A program made the position numbers and the translations under genes. The notes beneath the pieces are model-generated. The model was not told the DNA's origin and searched no databases. It worked only from the letters and a program-made list of their open reading frames with translations. DNA of 64,000 nucleotides from Nisaea acidiphila (GTDB taxonomy: Bacteria > Pseudomonadota > Alphaproteobacteria > Thalassobaculales > Thalassobaculaceae): NCBI RefSeq assembly GCF_024662015.1, contig NZ_CP102480.1:1646501-1710500 (forward strand), given 5' to 3'. Below, piece by piece: positions 40,725 to 49,862 of the stretch. How positions within the stretch are numbered: the stretch's first letter is position 1; every line of letters starts with the position of its first letter.

Positions 40725-41510
40725 ATGCGCGTCTCTTTGGCGGCGATTGCCATCGCCTTCCTCCTGTCTGCCTGCCAGACTACATCCGGCCAAAATCGTA
40801 ACCTCGTGGTCCAGAAAGGGAATGGCGGCGCGACGCTCAATGTCTGCGTCGGCGACTTCGCCTTCGACCATATCTTTACATTGACCATTGAGAGAGTTGC
40901 CGACGCCTCCAATGAGCGCGATCTCGACCCGAGCGGAGCTTGGACCCAGACTTTTGTTGTTTCTTCCGTGACGGCTCCCAACAAGCATCCCGGTTCCATG
41001 TTTGAGCCGGGAATGTCATGCAAGTTCTGGGATTTCGAAGCCGCTCCGGGAACCTACGCGATCACCCGCCTGCGGGAGCGATACTATGATCCATATCCAC
41101 GAGGCGGCCTGTTGTATGTCGTGTTGAAGGCAGCCGCCGCCGCGGTTCGGGACGATGATGAGATTGTATTTCTCAATGAGCATAACAGCCTGAAAAGCGA
41201 CGCTCCCGTCTTCGATATCCGCAATGGCGAAGTGAGCGATCTCGGGACACTGATCTTTGTCGGCGAACGGACCTTCCGGGAACATCCCGTCAAAGACCCG
41301 AACGGATACTGGGATGGCCAGACGACCGAACAAGTGGAGGACCGCCGGGTACTGGTCCGCTACGAGATGCCGGGAGCAACTGCTTCGGATTCCGTCTTTC
41401 GCGATCCGAACGGCAAGACCCATCCGCTGACACCCCAGAGCCTTACAGTTCTTGAGAACATAACTCTCATACTGGAAGACTTCCCCGAGGTTGGCAGCGC
41501 CGTGCAGTAA
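40725..41510 (+). CDS. Lipoprotein, paralogue C of a three-member family
   Basis: 261 residues with lipobox FLLSAC followed by QTT, as in paralogue B. The shared blocks appear in order: VQKGNGGATLNVC, APGTYAITRL, a hydrophobic middle (LLYVVLKAAAAAV), SDAPVFDIRNGEVSDLGTL, GYWDGQTTEQVEDRR and VLENITLILEDFPEV. The start is ATG 40725; the TTG at 40713 lies over the ribosome site. It is a single gene here, separated by about 7.5 kb from its two relatives. Function unknown. Confidence 0.75.
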   Translation: MRVSLAAIAIAFLLSACQTTSGQNRNLVVQKGNGGATLNVCVGDFAFDHIFTLTIERVADASNERDLDPSGAWTQTFVVSSVTAPNKHPGSMFEPGMSCKFWDFEAAPGTYAITRLRERYYDPYPRGGLLYVVLKAAAAAVRDDDEIVFLNEHNSLKSDAPVFDIRNGEVSDLGTLIFVGERTFREHPVKDPNGYWDGQTTEQVEDRRVLVRYEMPGATASDSVFRDPNGKTHPLTPQSLTVLENITLILEDFPEVGSAVQ

Positions 41511-41516
41511 CCCCCC

Positions 41517-43118
41517 TCACCCCTCCGCCGCGACGAAGGCGAGCGACTGTTTCGCCGTGCGCATTACGTGCTTGCGTTTGATCCTGGAGTGGAAGAACCG
41601 GTTCACTGCCGCCGCCAGAACCGGTGCCCAGGGCGCGTCCGGGCGGAGGCGGATCTCTTCGCGCGCGGCGACGGGCAACTTCACCATGTGGGCGGAGACG
41701 ATGTATTCCGGCTCCGCATGGTCGAAGAGGCCGGGCAACAGGTCCTCGAAATAGGCCTCCGGATCCTCCACCCGCCATTGTTCGCTGTCCTGCTGCGCAT
41801 CGGTGTAGGCGGCGTTGCGGCCGGTGAAACAGGCCATCTGCAGGAGCGCGTCCGGCCAGAGATCCGCGTGCCGTGAACATTGCGCCCGGACGGCATTGGC
41901 GAAGGTGATGCCGTGGGTGAAATCGAGCCAGTTCACATTGTCCGGCACCGGCCGGTCGTGGCGCGTGCCCCAGGACATGTCGAAATGCAGCATCTGCCAC
42001 GCCGCGGCCTCGAAAAGCGCGTCGAACAGGGCTGACCGGTCCCCGCTCGAACGGTTCACCCGCTCCAGTGCACGGGGCACGTTGAGCGCATGGAACTCCT
42101 CCGCCGAGACTGGATCGCCACCGGCGCCGTCCCAGGCTTTTCGGGCCGGGCCGTAGGCGCGGAATTCCGGGATCAGGTCCTCGCGGCTGGCATTCACCAG
42201 AGCGCGGGCAAGCGCGAGATAGAGCGGTTCCGCCACCTCGCCGCCGAGCCGCTCGACCAGCTGGCGGGTCTTGTAGCAATAGATCAGCGAATGGCCGAAA
42301 TCCTGATAATGGGCGAGCGCGGCGCGTGTCAGCGGCGCGTCCAGCGCCCGCCAGCCGGGCCCGGCGACGGCGCCGCGCACCTGTGCGAGCGCTTCCGCCT
42401 CGTCCTCCGTCTCGATCGCATCGACCAGCCGGTCGGCGTCGAATTCCGCAACACCTTCGGCGAAGGGGAAACGCTCCCAGCGCAGGCTGTCCCAGGCGAG
42501 ATGAGCCACCACCTCGACGAAGGGGATCAGCGCCGAGGCCGCGTCGCGCCCGCCGTAATCTTCCCCGAGCTCCAGCCAGTCCGGCGCGGCGGCAATGGCA
42601 TGGGTCGTGCCCCACTCGAAGCGGTCATGGGTCCAGAGCACGGCCCGGCGCACCGCCTCCAGCGGATCGCCGCCCGCCGCCTGCAGCCGGGCGATCTCGC
42701 GGGCCATGCGGGTGTAGTTGTGGTCGCGGAAGCTCTCCCGGAGATTGCCGAGCGCGGCCTCGACGCGCTCCGCCGCCGGTGGGTCCGCGATATCGATAAG
42801 GACGGCGCCGTCGCGGATTTGGGTGGGATATATCCGCAGACGGTCGCCGCCGACCTGGTTGTCGCCACTCGCCAGGTCGAATTTCCAGTTGTGCCAGTTG
42901 CAGGTGAGCCGGCAGGCGCCGGCCTCGCTCTTGTCGAGGGTGCCTTCCAGCAGGGGATATCCCTCGTGCGGACACCGGTTGTTGCAGGCATGGACCGCAC
43001 CGTCCGCCAGGAAGAGCGCGATCTGCTTGCCGTCCGTCTTGAAGATTTTCCGCCCGGCCGCTTCCAGCGCGGTGAGCGGCATCGCCTCGACCCATCGCGG
43101 TTCCGGTTTCTGTGTCAT
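41517..43118 (-). CDS. Rieske [2Fe-2S] protein with a large uncharacterised C-terminal domain
   Basis: 533 residues. An N-terminal Rieske domain (about 1-110) has cluster ligands in CNNRCPHEG and CNWHNWKF. The remaining 420 residues are mostly helical and rich in His and Trp (THDRFEWGTTHA, LAHYQDFGHSLIYCYKTR, FDMSWGTRHDR, DFTHGITFANAVRAQC). The C-terminal part is not the usual ring-hydroxylating catalytic domain, as the 2-His-1-carboxylate spacing is not obvious. It may be an oxygenase with an unfamiliar active site. The gene stands alone and converges on lipoprotein C. Confidence 0.75.
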   Translation of the reverse strand: MTQKPEPRWVEAMPLTALEAAGRKIFKTDGKQIALFLADGAVHACNNRCPHEGYPLLEGTLDKSEAGACRLTCNWHNWKFDLASGDNQVGGDRLRIYPTQIRDGAVLIDIADPPAAERVEAALGNLRESFRDHNYTRMAREIARLQAAGGDPLEAVRRAVLWTHDRFEWGTTHAIAAAPDWLELGEDYGGRDAASALIPFVEVVAHLAWDSLRWERFPFAEGVAEFDADRLVDAIETEDEAEALAQVRGAVAGPGWRALDAPLTRAALAHYQDFGHSLIYCYKTRQLVERLGGEVAEPLYLALARALVNASREDLIPEFRAYGPARKAWDGAGGDPVSAEEFHALNVPRALERVNRSSGDRSALFDALFEAAAWQMLHFDMSWGTRHDRPVPDNVNWLDFTHGITFANAVRAQCSRHADLWPDALLQMACFTGRNAAYTDAQQDSEQWRVEDPEAYFEDLLPGLFDHAEPEYIVSAHMVKLPVAAREEIRLRPDAPWAPVLAAAVNRFFHSRIKRKHVMRTAKQSLAFVAAEG

Positions 43119-43222
43119 GGCGTCTCTCCCTTACCGGCGAGCGCCTTCATGCTCGGCCCCCGTCCTATGAACGGGTCCATTCTGCGCGCATGGATTTTTA
43201 TATCAAGAAATTTCTTTTTTAA

Positions 43223-43549
43223 TTAATGCCGCATGAAAAGGTCCCGCGATGCCGGCCGGGCCCGGAGCCGGGTCAGGAGCCAGAGCCCGATCCCGAGCAC
43301 GCCGAAAACCAGCCAGGCCGGCATGAGCAGGATCGTGACCGTCACCGGGTGCCAGAGATAGGGATGCAGGTAGCGGGTGATCGCCGGTTCGGCGAGCTGC
43401 AGGCTGTCGCGATGCAGCCCGGCCCAGAGCGTTCCGGCATCCATGATGTTCAGCCTGCCCGTCTGCCAGCTCACATAGCCGTCGCGCGCCGCCAGCGCCA
43501 GAGCGAGCAGAATCAGGATCAGTGCGAGAAAGCGAAAGAACCGCCGCAT
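43223..43549 (-). CDS. Small membrane protein of unknown function
   Basis: 108 residues with a membrane helix at the N-terminus (FFRFLALILILLALALAA), a conserved-looking middle (LWAGLHRDSLQLAEPAITRYLHPYLWHPV) and a second helix (VTILLMPAWLVFGVLGIGLWLL). I do not recognise a named family. It is a single gene upstream of, and divergent from, the efflux operon. Confidence 0.6.
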   Translation of the reverse strand: MRRFFRFLALILILLALALAARDGYVSWQTGRLNIMDAGTLWAGLHRDSLQLAEPAITRYLHPYLWHPVTVTILLMPAWLVFGVLGIGLWLLTRLRARPASRDLFMRH

Positions 43550-43790
43550 ACATCCCCCGGCGCGCCCTGGCCGGTCATCCGGCGGTCCTGCGCGCTGCGT
43601 CTCGTTGAGCCCCCTAAGCCGCTGGAAAGCCTACACCAAATCGGGAGGGGAGCGAAACCTGTGGTTCATCTTGAGTTTCTACCCGCCGCCGCGACGGATT
43701 GACGGTGGCCGACCGTTCTAAAAAGATGAACAATTGGAAAAGAGCCCGCCACCGCTCCGCGCGGAAGCCAGCCCCCTGATACAGAGCGAT

Positions 43791-45257
43791 ATGATGAAGA
43801 GATTGCCGAAGGGCGCGGCTCAACGCGGCCCTCAGGAGAGATATGCCGCCGGTCGCAGGGCGGGGCTGGTCCTTGCCGTCCTCATGCTCGGGGGCTGCAC
43901 CGTCGGCCCGGAATACCGGGTGCCCGCGCTGTCGCTGCCGACGGACTGGGGGACGGAGAGCGCCGCCGCGCGCGAGACGGCCGTGCCGGAACTGTCCCGC
44001 TGGTGGACCGAACTCGACGATCCCACCCTTAACGGGCTGATCGAGCGCGCCTCGGGTCAGAATCTCGACCTCGCGGCGGCGCGGGCGCGGATCCGGGAAG
44101 CCCGCGCCAGCTACCGGCAGGCGGGCGGCGCATTGCAGCCGAGCCTCGACGGGTCCGGCTCCACCGGTCTCGCCGGATCCGACAACAGCATCGACGGGCA
44201 GTTCCAGGCGGGATTCGACGCGAGCTGGGAGCTCGACATCTTCGGCGGCCGAAAACGCCGTGTCGAAGCGGCCGCCTACGGTGTCGGCGCGGCCGAAGAG
44301 GATCTGCGCGACACGATGCTGACCCTGATCGGCGATATCGCGTCGAACTACGTCTCCGCCCGCTCCTTCCGGGCGCGGATCGACCTCGCCCGGCGCACGG
44401 CGATCTCGATGCGGGAGACCGAGTCACTGACCCGGGCGCGCTTCCGGGCCGGTGCCACTGCCGCCTCCGACATGGCCAATGCCGCCGGACAGGCGAGCAG
44501 CACCGAGGCCAATATCCCGGCGCTGGAAGTCTCCTTCGCGGAAGCCGTGCATCGACTCGGCGTGTTGACCGGCCAGGCGCCGGGCGCCCTCGCCGCCATG
44601 CTGCGGAACGGTGCGCCGATCCCGCGGCCGACCCGGCCGATCCCGACCGGCGTTCCGGCAGACATCCTGCTGACCCGCCCGGACGTCCGCGGTGCGGAAC
44701 GGGAACTGGCACGCTACACCGCGCTGATCGGCGAGGCCGAGGCGGCGCGCTATCCGAGCGTCAGCCTGACCGGCAGCATCGCGACCTCCGGCACCAGCAT
44801 CGGCGACCTCGCGAAAGGCTCCTCCATCGGCTGGGCGATCGGCCCGTCGCTGACCGTGCCGATCTTCAACGGTGGCCAGCTCGAGGCCGCCGTCGATCTG
44901 GCCCGGGCCCAGCGCGACCAGTTCGAGGCCGCTTTCCGCTCCACCGTCCTGACCGCGCTGGAAGATGTCGAAAACGCCATCGTCGCGCTCGCCCAGGAAC
45001 GGATCCGCAACCGCAGTCTGGCGGAAGCCTCCGAATCCTATCGCGAGGCGGCCCGGCTCGCCCGCTCGCTCTACGGCGCGGGCAGCATCAGCTTCCTCGA
45101 TGTGCTCGACGCCGAGCGCTCGCTCTATTCCGCCGAGGACGCGCTGCTGCAAAGCACCGCCCGGATCGCGACCGGCTACGTCACCCTCAACAAGGCCCTC
45201 GGCGGCGGCTGGGACGGCGTCCTCGAAACCGCCGCCGCAGCGCCGGCATCCGGCTAA
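43791..45257 (+). CDS. NodT-family outer-membrane efflux lipoprotein (TolC type)
   Basis: 488 residues with a lipobox (LMLGGC) and the GPEY start typical of NodT/OprM-type factors. Two repeats of the TolC fold follow (RARIREARASYRQAGGALQPSL; FDASWELDIFGGRKRRVEAA; RPDVRGAERELARYTALIGEAEAARYPSVSLTG). It forms the outer-membrane channel for the MacA-MacB-like pump encoded next, with an 18-nt gap. ATG 43791 is the best start; an in-frame TTG lies upstream at 43734. Confidence 0.9.
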   Translation: MMKRLPKGAAQRGPQERYAAGRRAGLVLAVLMLGGCTVGPEYRVPALSLPTDWGTESAAARETAVPELSRWWTELDDPTLNGLIERASGQNLDLAAARARIREARASYRQAGGALQPSLDGSGSTGLAGSDNSIDGQFQAGFDASWELDIFGGRKRRVEAAAYGVGAAEEDLRDTMLTLIGDIASNYVSARSFRARIDLARRTAISMRETESLTRARFRAGATAASDMANAAGQASSTEANIPALEVSFAEAVHRLGVLTGQAPGALAAMLRNGAPIPRPTRPIPTGVPADILLTRPDVRGAERELARYTALIGEAEAARYPSVSLTGSIATSGTSIGDLAKGSSIGWAIGPSLTVPIFNGGQLEAAVDLARAQRDQFEAAFRSTVLTALEDVENAIVALAQERIRNRSLAEASESYREAARLARSLYGAGSISFLDVLDAERSLYSAEDALLQSTARIATGYVTLNKALGGGWDGVLETAAAAPASG

Positions 45258-45275
45258 CGATACCCCCGGAGAGAT

Positions 45276-46505
45276 ATGTCCTTTTCCTCCCCCAAAGCGC
45301 GGCGCTGGCGCCGCCTCCTGGTCTCGCTCCTCCTGCTCGGCACGCTCGGCGCCGGCGGCACTTACGGCTGGCGCGAGCTCTATCCGTCCGAAAAGACGAC
45401 TTACATGACGCGCCCGGTCACGCTCGGAAGCATCGAGGAAACGGTGCTCGCGAACGGCATCCTGAAACCGGTGAACCTTGTCGCGGTCGGTGCCCAAGTC
45501 TCCGGCCAGATCGTCGCCCTGCATGTCGATCTCGGCGACGAGGTGAAGGAAGGCGACCTGATCGCCGAGATCGATTCCGTCACCCAGCTGAACGCGCTCA
45601 GGACGGCCGAGGCGGCGCTGGCCAATGTGCGCGCCCAGCTCGCGGAGAAACAGGCGACCCTGACCCGCAACAGGCTGACGCTAAAACGCAGCAGGGCGAT
45701 GATCGCGGAACGCGCGGTCTCCCAGGCCGATCTCGAATCCGCCGAGGCGGACGTCCGTACCACCGAAGCCCAGATCGAGGCGCTGAAAGCGCAGATCGTC
45801 GAGGCCGAGGTCGCGGTGGAAACCGCCGACGCCAATCTCGGCTATACCAGCATCCTCGCACCGAGCAACGGCACTGTGCTGGCGATCGTCAGCAAGGCGG
45901 GCCAGACGGTGAACGCGGCACAGTCCGCGCCGACCATCGTCATCCTCGGACAGCTCGACCGGATGGACGTGCGGGCGGAGATTTCCGAGGCCGACATCCT
46001 GCATGTCGAACCGGGCCAGAAGGTCTATTTCACCGTTCTCGGCGATCCCGACCGGCGCTACGACGCGGTGCTGGAAAGCATCGAGCCCGCGCCCGAGAGC
46101 ATCCGCTCCGACAGCAGCCTCAGCACCTCGAGCAGCACCAGCTCTTCCTCCAGCTCAAGCACCAGCTCCAGCGCGATCTACTATATCGGCAGCTTCCGCG
46201 TGCCCAATCCGGAGCGCAAGCTGCGCACCTACATGACCGCGGAGGTGCATATACAGCTTAATTCCGTAGAGAACGTCCTCACCGTCCCGGCGGCGGCGCT
46301 CGGCCGCAAGGGCCGCGACGGGAAATTCGAGGTCCGGGTACTCGGCGCGGGCGACGCCGTGGAGACCCGGCAGGTCAACATCGGCCTCAACAACAAGGTG
46401 CGGGCCGAGGTGATCGAAGGGCTGGCCGAGGGCGAGAAAGTCGTGGTCGGACAGTCCGGCGGCGCGGCGGCGAGCTCGCAGCGGCGCTTCCGGATGAGGT
46501 TCTAG
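45276..46505 (+). CDS. macA: MacA-like periplasmic adaptor
   Basis: 409 residues: an N-terminal membrane anchor (LLVSLLLLGTLGAGGTYGW), biotinyl-lipoyl halves (ALHVDLGDEVKEGDLIAEID), a long alpha-hairpin coiled coil, and beta-barrel and membrane-proximal domains. Near residue 275-300 is an insert made almost only of serine and threonine, about 25 residues long, between beta-barrel strands. It links MacB to the outer-membrane channel. macB starts three bases later. Confidence 0.9.
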   Translation: MSFSSPKARRWRRLLVSLLLLGTLGAGGTYGWRELYPSEKTTYMTRPVTLGSIEETVLANGILKPVNLVAVGAQVSGQIVALHVDLGDEVKEGDLIAEIDSVTQLNALRTAEAALANVRAQLAEKQATLTRNRLTLKRSRAMIAERAVSQADLESAEADVRTTEAQIEALKAQIVEAEVAVETADANLGYTSILAPSNGTVLAIVSKAGQTVNAAQSAPTIVILGQLDRMDVRAEISEADILHVEPGQKVYFTVLGDPDRRYDAVLESIEPAPESIRSDSSLSTSSSTSSSSSSSTSSSAIYYIGSFRVPNPERKLRTYMTAEVHIQLNSVENVLTVPAAALGRKGRDGKFEVRVLGAGDAVETRQVNIGLNNKVRAEVIEGLAEGEKVVVGQSGGAAASSQRRFRMRF

Positions 46506-46507
46506 CC

Positions 46508-48463
46508 ATGTCGTCCCCGCTGATCCGGCTGGAGAGCGTGCGCCGGGAATTCCCCTCCGGCGAGGGCACCATCGCCGCGCTGAAGAGTGTCGACCTCAGC
46601 ATCGAGCGCGGCGAGATGGTGGCGATCATCGGCGCTTCCGGGTCCGGCAAATCGACGCTGATGAACATTCTCGGCTGCCTCGACCGGCCGACATCCGGCA
46701 CGTACCGGATTTCCGGCACCGCCACCGGCGCGCTCGGCCCGGACGATCTGGCGGCGCTCCGGCGCACGCATTTCGGCTTCATCTTCCAGCGCTATAACCT
46801 GCTGGCCGAGCTGACCGCAGCGGGCAATGTCGAGATGCCGGCGATCTATGCGGGTCAAAGCAACGCCGAGAGACGCGAGAAGGCCGCGGCCCTGCTCACC
46901 CGTCTCGGCATGGCGGACCGCGCCGGGCACCGGCCGGGCCAGCTTTCCGGCGGCCAGCAGCAACGGGTTTCCATCGCCCGCGCGTTGATCAACGATGCCG
47001 ACGTGATCCTGGCCGACGAACCGACCGGCGCGCTGGACAGCAAGAGCAGCGCCGAGGTGCTCTCCATCCTCCACGAGCTGCATCGCGAGGGCCGCACCGT
47101 CATCATCGTCACCCACGACCCGGAGGTCGCGGCTCAGGCGGAGCGGATCGTCGAGCTCAGCGACGGCGAGATCGTCAGCGACCGGCAGACCGTGGAGACA
47201 TCGGAGTCCGTCGCGGCGCCCGACTTCGCGCCCTCCTTCTCCCAGCCCGGCTGGCGCGCCGGGATCGACCGCTTCTTCGAGGCCTTCGCTATGGCCTTGC
47301 TGGCGATGCGCGCGCACAAGCTCCGCACCCTGCTGACCATGCTCGGCATCGTCATCGGCATCGCCTCGGTGGTCTGCGTGCTCGCGCTCGGCCAGGGCTC
47401 GAGCGAAAGGGTGCTCTCCGATATCCGCAGGCTCGGCACCAACACGCTGGAGATCTTTCCGGGCAAGAGTTTCGGCGACGTGCGCTCCGGGCGCATCGAG
47501 ACCCTGGTCGCGGCCGACGCCGACGCGCTCGCGCGCCGCGACTTCGTCGCCGCGGTGACGCCGACGGTCGCGACCTCGAAGACGACACGTCATGGCGCGA
47601 TCGAAGCGACGTCGCAGGTGAACGGTGTCGGTGCCCAGTATTTCGCGGCCAAGGCGACGGAACTCGCCGAGGGAAGCCTGTTCGGGCTCGAGAGCATCCG
47701 GCGCATGGAACAGGTCGTGGTGATCGACGTGAATACACGGGCGACTCTCTTCCCGGACGACCCGGGCGCCGCCATCGGGTCGGTCATCTTCGTCGGCCAG
47801 GTGCCGTGCCGGGTGATCGGCGTGGTCGAGGCCCGCCAGAGCGGCTTCGGCGGCAGCCAGAACCTGACGCTCTACCTGCCCTATACCACCGTGCAGGCGC
47901 GCATCCTCGGCAGCCCGACGCTGCGCAGCATCATCCTGCGGGTGACCGACGAAACCGATATGGAAATCGCCAAACAGGCGGTGACAGACCTGCTGAAAGC
48001 ACGGCACGGCACCGAGGATTTCTTCATCCTGAACACCGACGAGATCCGCAAGACCATCACCAGCACGACCCGGACCATGACTCTGCTGATCTCCGCCATC
48101 GCGCTGATCTCGCTCGCGGTCGGCGGCATCGGGGTGATGAACATCATGCTGGTCTCGGTCTCGGAGCGGATCGGCGAAATCGGCGTGCGCATGGCGGTCG
48201 GCGCCCGGCGCGGCGACATCCTGCAACAATTCCTGATCGAGGCGGTGCTGGTCTGCCTGCTGAGCGGCGTGCTCGGCATCCTCGCCGCGCTCGCCTTCGG
48301 CCTGATCTTCAGCCTGCTCAATTCCTCCTTCCCGCTGATCTATTCGGTCTCGGCGATGGGGGCGGCGGTACTCTGCGCCAGCATGATCGGCATCGTCTTC
48401 GGCTACCTGCCGGCGCGCAACGCCTCCCGGCTGGACCCGTCCGTAGTCCTCTCGGGGAACTGA
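46508..48463 (+). CDS. macB: MacB-like ABC transporter, fused ATPase-permease
   Basis: 651 residues. The N-terminal ATPase has Walker A GASGSGKST (near 43), signature SGGQQQR, Walker B VILADEPTGALD and a His switch VTHDP. The membrane half has helix 1 near 270-300, a large periplasmic domain, and three C-terminal helices (AIALISLAVGGIGVMNIMLVS...). MacB is a mechanotransmission pump that pushes substrates from the periplasm through TolC-type channels, typically macrolides, peptides or toxins. The three-gene operon is complete. Confidence 0.93.
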   Translation: MSSPLIRLESVRREFPSGEGTIAALKSVDLSIERGEMVAIIGASGSGKSTLMNILGCLDRPTSGTYRISGTATGALGPDDLAALRRTHFGFIFQRYNLLAELTAAGNVEMPAIYAGQSNAERREKAAALLTRLGMADRAGHRPGQLSGGQQQRVSIARALINDADVILADEPTGALDSKSSAEVLSILHELHREGRTVIIVTHDPEVAAQAERIVELSDGEIVSDRQTVETSESVAAPDFAPSFSQPGWRAGIDRFFEAFAMALLAMRAHKLRTLLTMLGIVIGIASVVCVLALGQGSSERVLSDIRRLGTNTLEIFPGKSFGDVRSGRIETLVAADADALARRDFVAAVTPTVATSKTTRHGAIEATSQVNGVGAQYFAAKATELAEGSLFGLESIRRMEQVVVIDVNTRATLFPDDPGAAIGSVIFVGQVPCRVIGVVEARQSGFGGSQNLTLYLPYTTVQARILGSPTLRSIILRVTDETDMEIAKQAVTDLLKARHGTEDFFILNTDEIRKTITSTTRTMTLLISAIALISLAVGGIGVMNIMLVSVSERIGEIGVRMAVGARRGDILQQFLIEAVLVCLLSGVLGILAALAFGLIFSLLNSSFPLIYSVSAMGAAVLCASMIGIVFGYLPARNASRLDPSVVLSGN

Positions 48464-48625
48464 CGAACCTTCGGGCAACCTCGGCAAGTGCCTGAAAAGG
48501 CGGACGGAACCGTCCGACAGGCGCCCGCCCGCCCGCGATTTGCCACGCGCAGCGTTTTTTCCGGTTTTTCGCGTTTCAAACCGTTGCAAAGCCGGAAGGC
48601 CTTTTGTATGGTCCGCGCCTCTTCA

Positions 48626-48715
48626 GGAGGGATGGCCGAGCGGTTTAAGGCGCACGCCTGGAAAGCGTGTTGGGGTGGAAGCCCCTCAGGGGTTCGAATC
48701 CCCTTCCCTCCGCCA
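48626..48715 (+). tRNA. tRNA-Ser (GGA anticodon)
   Basis: A 90-nt class II tRNA with CCA encoded. The acceptor stem is GGAGGGA/TCCCTCC, the D-arm has GCCGAGCGGTTTAAGGC, the anticodon loop has GGA in CTGGAAA, a long variable arm has GGGTGG-AAGCCCCTC, and the T-arm has GGTTCGAATCC. It decodes UCC and, by wobble, UCU. It stands alone between macB and the glycosyltransferase. Confidence 0.97.
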
Positions 48716-48787
48716 GAGCCTTTTCCCGGAAATTCCGATCCGCGGGTCTTTTCCTCAGCCGTAAACGCCGCCGGCGAAAACCCGCAC

Positions 48788-49645
48788 CTATTCCGTCAAT
48801 TTCTTCACTTCCTGCTCCAGCGCTTTGAAGAAGCGTTTGTGGAAGCCGTATCGGTTCCCGGTCCGGGTCAAGGCCGGGAGATACTTGATGTCGTCCTGGC
48901 GGCCGGCGAAATGCAGGAACCAGGAATTGTTGACCGCATTGATCAGGTTCGGGAGATGGCCCGAGACGAAGGGATATTTCTTGCAGACACTGTCGGACTG
49001 CTGGTTCTGCAGGAAACGGAAAACGAGCCAGAGCGCGTTGAACCGCTCGTCGAGGAGCTGCCCCTTTCCGTCGGCCTCACAGTAATGAGTGAAAGGGACC
49101 TGGTCGAAGAACGCGCCGCCCGCATAGTCCCCGAAGAGTCTCGGAAAGGCGGCGACCCAATCGGCCAGTTGTTCCGGATAGAAGCAGAACACGCCGGTAT
49201 TGAACATGTGCGTTGCCGTGCTCGCCGGGTCGATGGCGCGATGGAGCGCATTGTAGTTCCCGTATTCGATCCCGTTCCTGGCGACTATCCCCGCCACCTT
49301 GTTCCGGGCCTTTCGGAAAAGCGGCGAATCCGGGATATGCCCCTCAAGGCAGATCGCGAGCCGGTCCGGCGCGCAATGTTCCTGAATGTCCGGCGCGTCC
49401 AGCAGATTGATGAAGATGTCCGCGTCGAGCCAACAGACGAAATCGAAGGCCCGGGCGCGCTGGCTCGCCATCGCCTCGTACTTCGTCAGATAGATCGACT
49501 CGGTCTCGAACGCATGGCGCTCGTCAAAGACCAGGATCTCGTAACCGTACTGCTCCGCCCAGGCTTCCCAGTTGGTCTTCAGAAAATCGTTCCAGACCCT
49601 TTTGTGCATATCGCCCAGAAGGACGGTGACTAACGCTTTCTTCAA
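48788..49645 (-). CDS. Glycosyltransferase-like protein (GT-A fold, DxD)
   Basis: 285 residues from a TTG start (49645), which keeps the first beta-strand KALVTVLLGD. It has a WLDADIFINL motif (near residue 95), typical of the DxD metal site in GT-A transferases, and a HMFNTGVFCFYPEQLADWV segment like acceptor-side helices of GMA12/MNN10 or GT8 members. The substrate is unknown. It stands alone between tRNA-Ser and the subtilase gene. Confidence 0.65.
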   Translation of the reverse strand: MKKALVTVLLGDMHKRVWNDFLKTNWEAWAEQYGYEILVFDERHAFETESIYLTKYEAMASQRARAFDFVCWLDADIFINLLDAPDIQEHCAPDRLAICLEGHIPDSPLFRKARNKVAGIVARNGIEYGNYNALHRAIDPASTATHMFNTGVFCFYPEQLADWVAAFPRLFGDYAGGAFFDQVPFTHYCEADGKGQLLDERFNALWLVFRFLQNQQSDSVCKKYPFVSGHLPNLINAVNNSWFLHFAGRQDDIKYLPALTRTGNRYGFHKRFFKALEQEVKKLTE

Positions 49646-49862
49646 CTCGGGTTCCTAAGTCAGCATTGTCTCTTGCGGAGGGAGTGGAGCGCCGCGACGC
49701 TATCGAAGCCGCCCGGTCGCTCGCGTCCGTTCCGAAGACGAGTCTATTGCAGCCGGGCGCGCATGTTCCAGTCTTACAATTGGCTGGCCGGTATTCACTT
49801 GACCCGCCCGGTTGAAACTTTCTATCCCTGCAAACTACACGTTGGGGGCGCGGATAAAATCC

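Noticed and set aside
43196-43214. AAGAAATTTCTTTTTT as a terminator
   Set aside because: The palindrome is weak and AT-only, and its place between two minus-strand genes fits promoter AT-richness as well.
46100-46180. AGC/TCC-rich run as a tandem DNA repeat or CRISPR-like array
   Set aside because: It is the coding sequence of the Ser/Thr-rich insert in MacA; units are irregular and in frame.
48501-48516. CGGACGG-AA-CCGTCCG as a terminator after macB
   Set aside because: The stem has too short a loop and no T-run; it is a short GC palindrome that could be chance.
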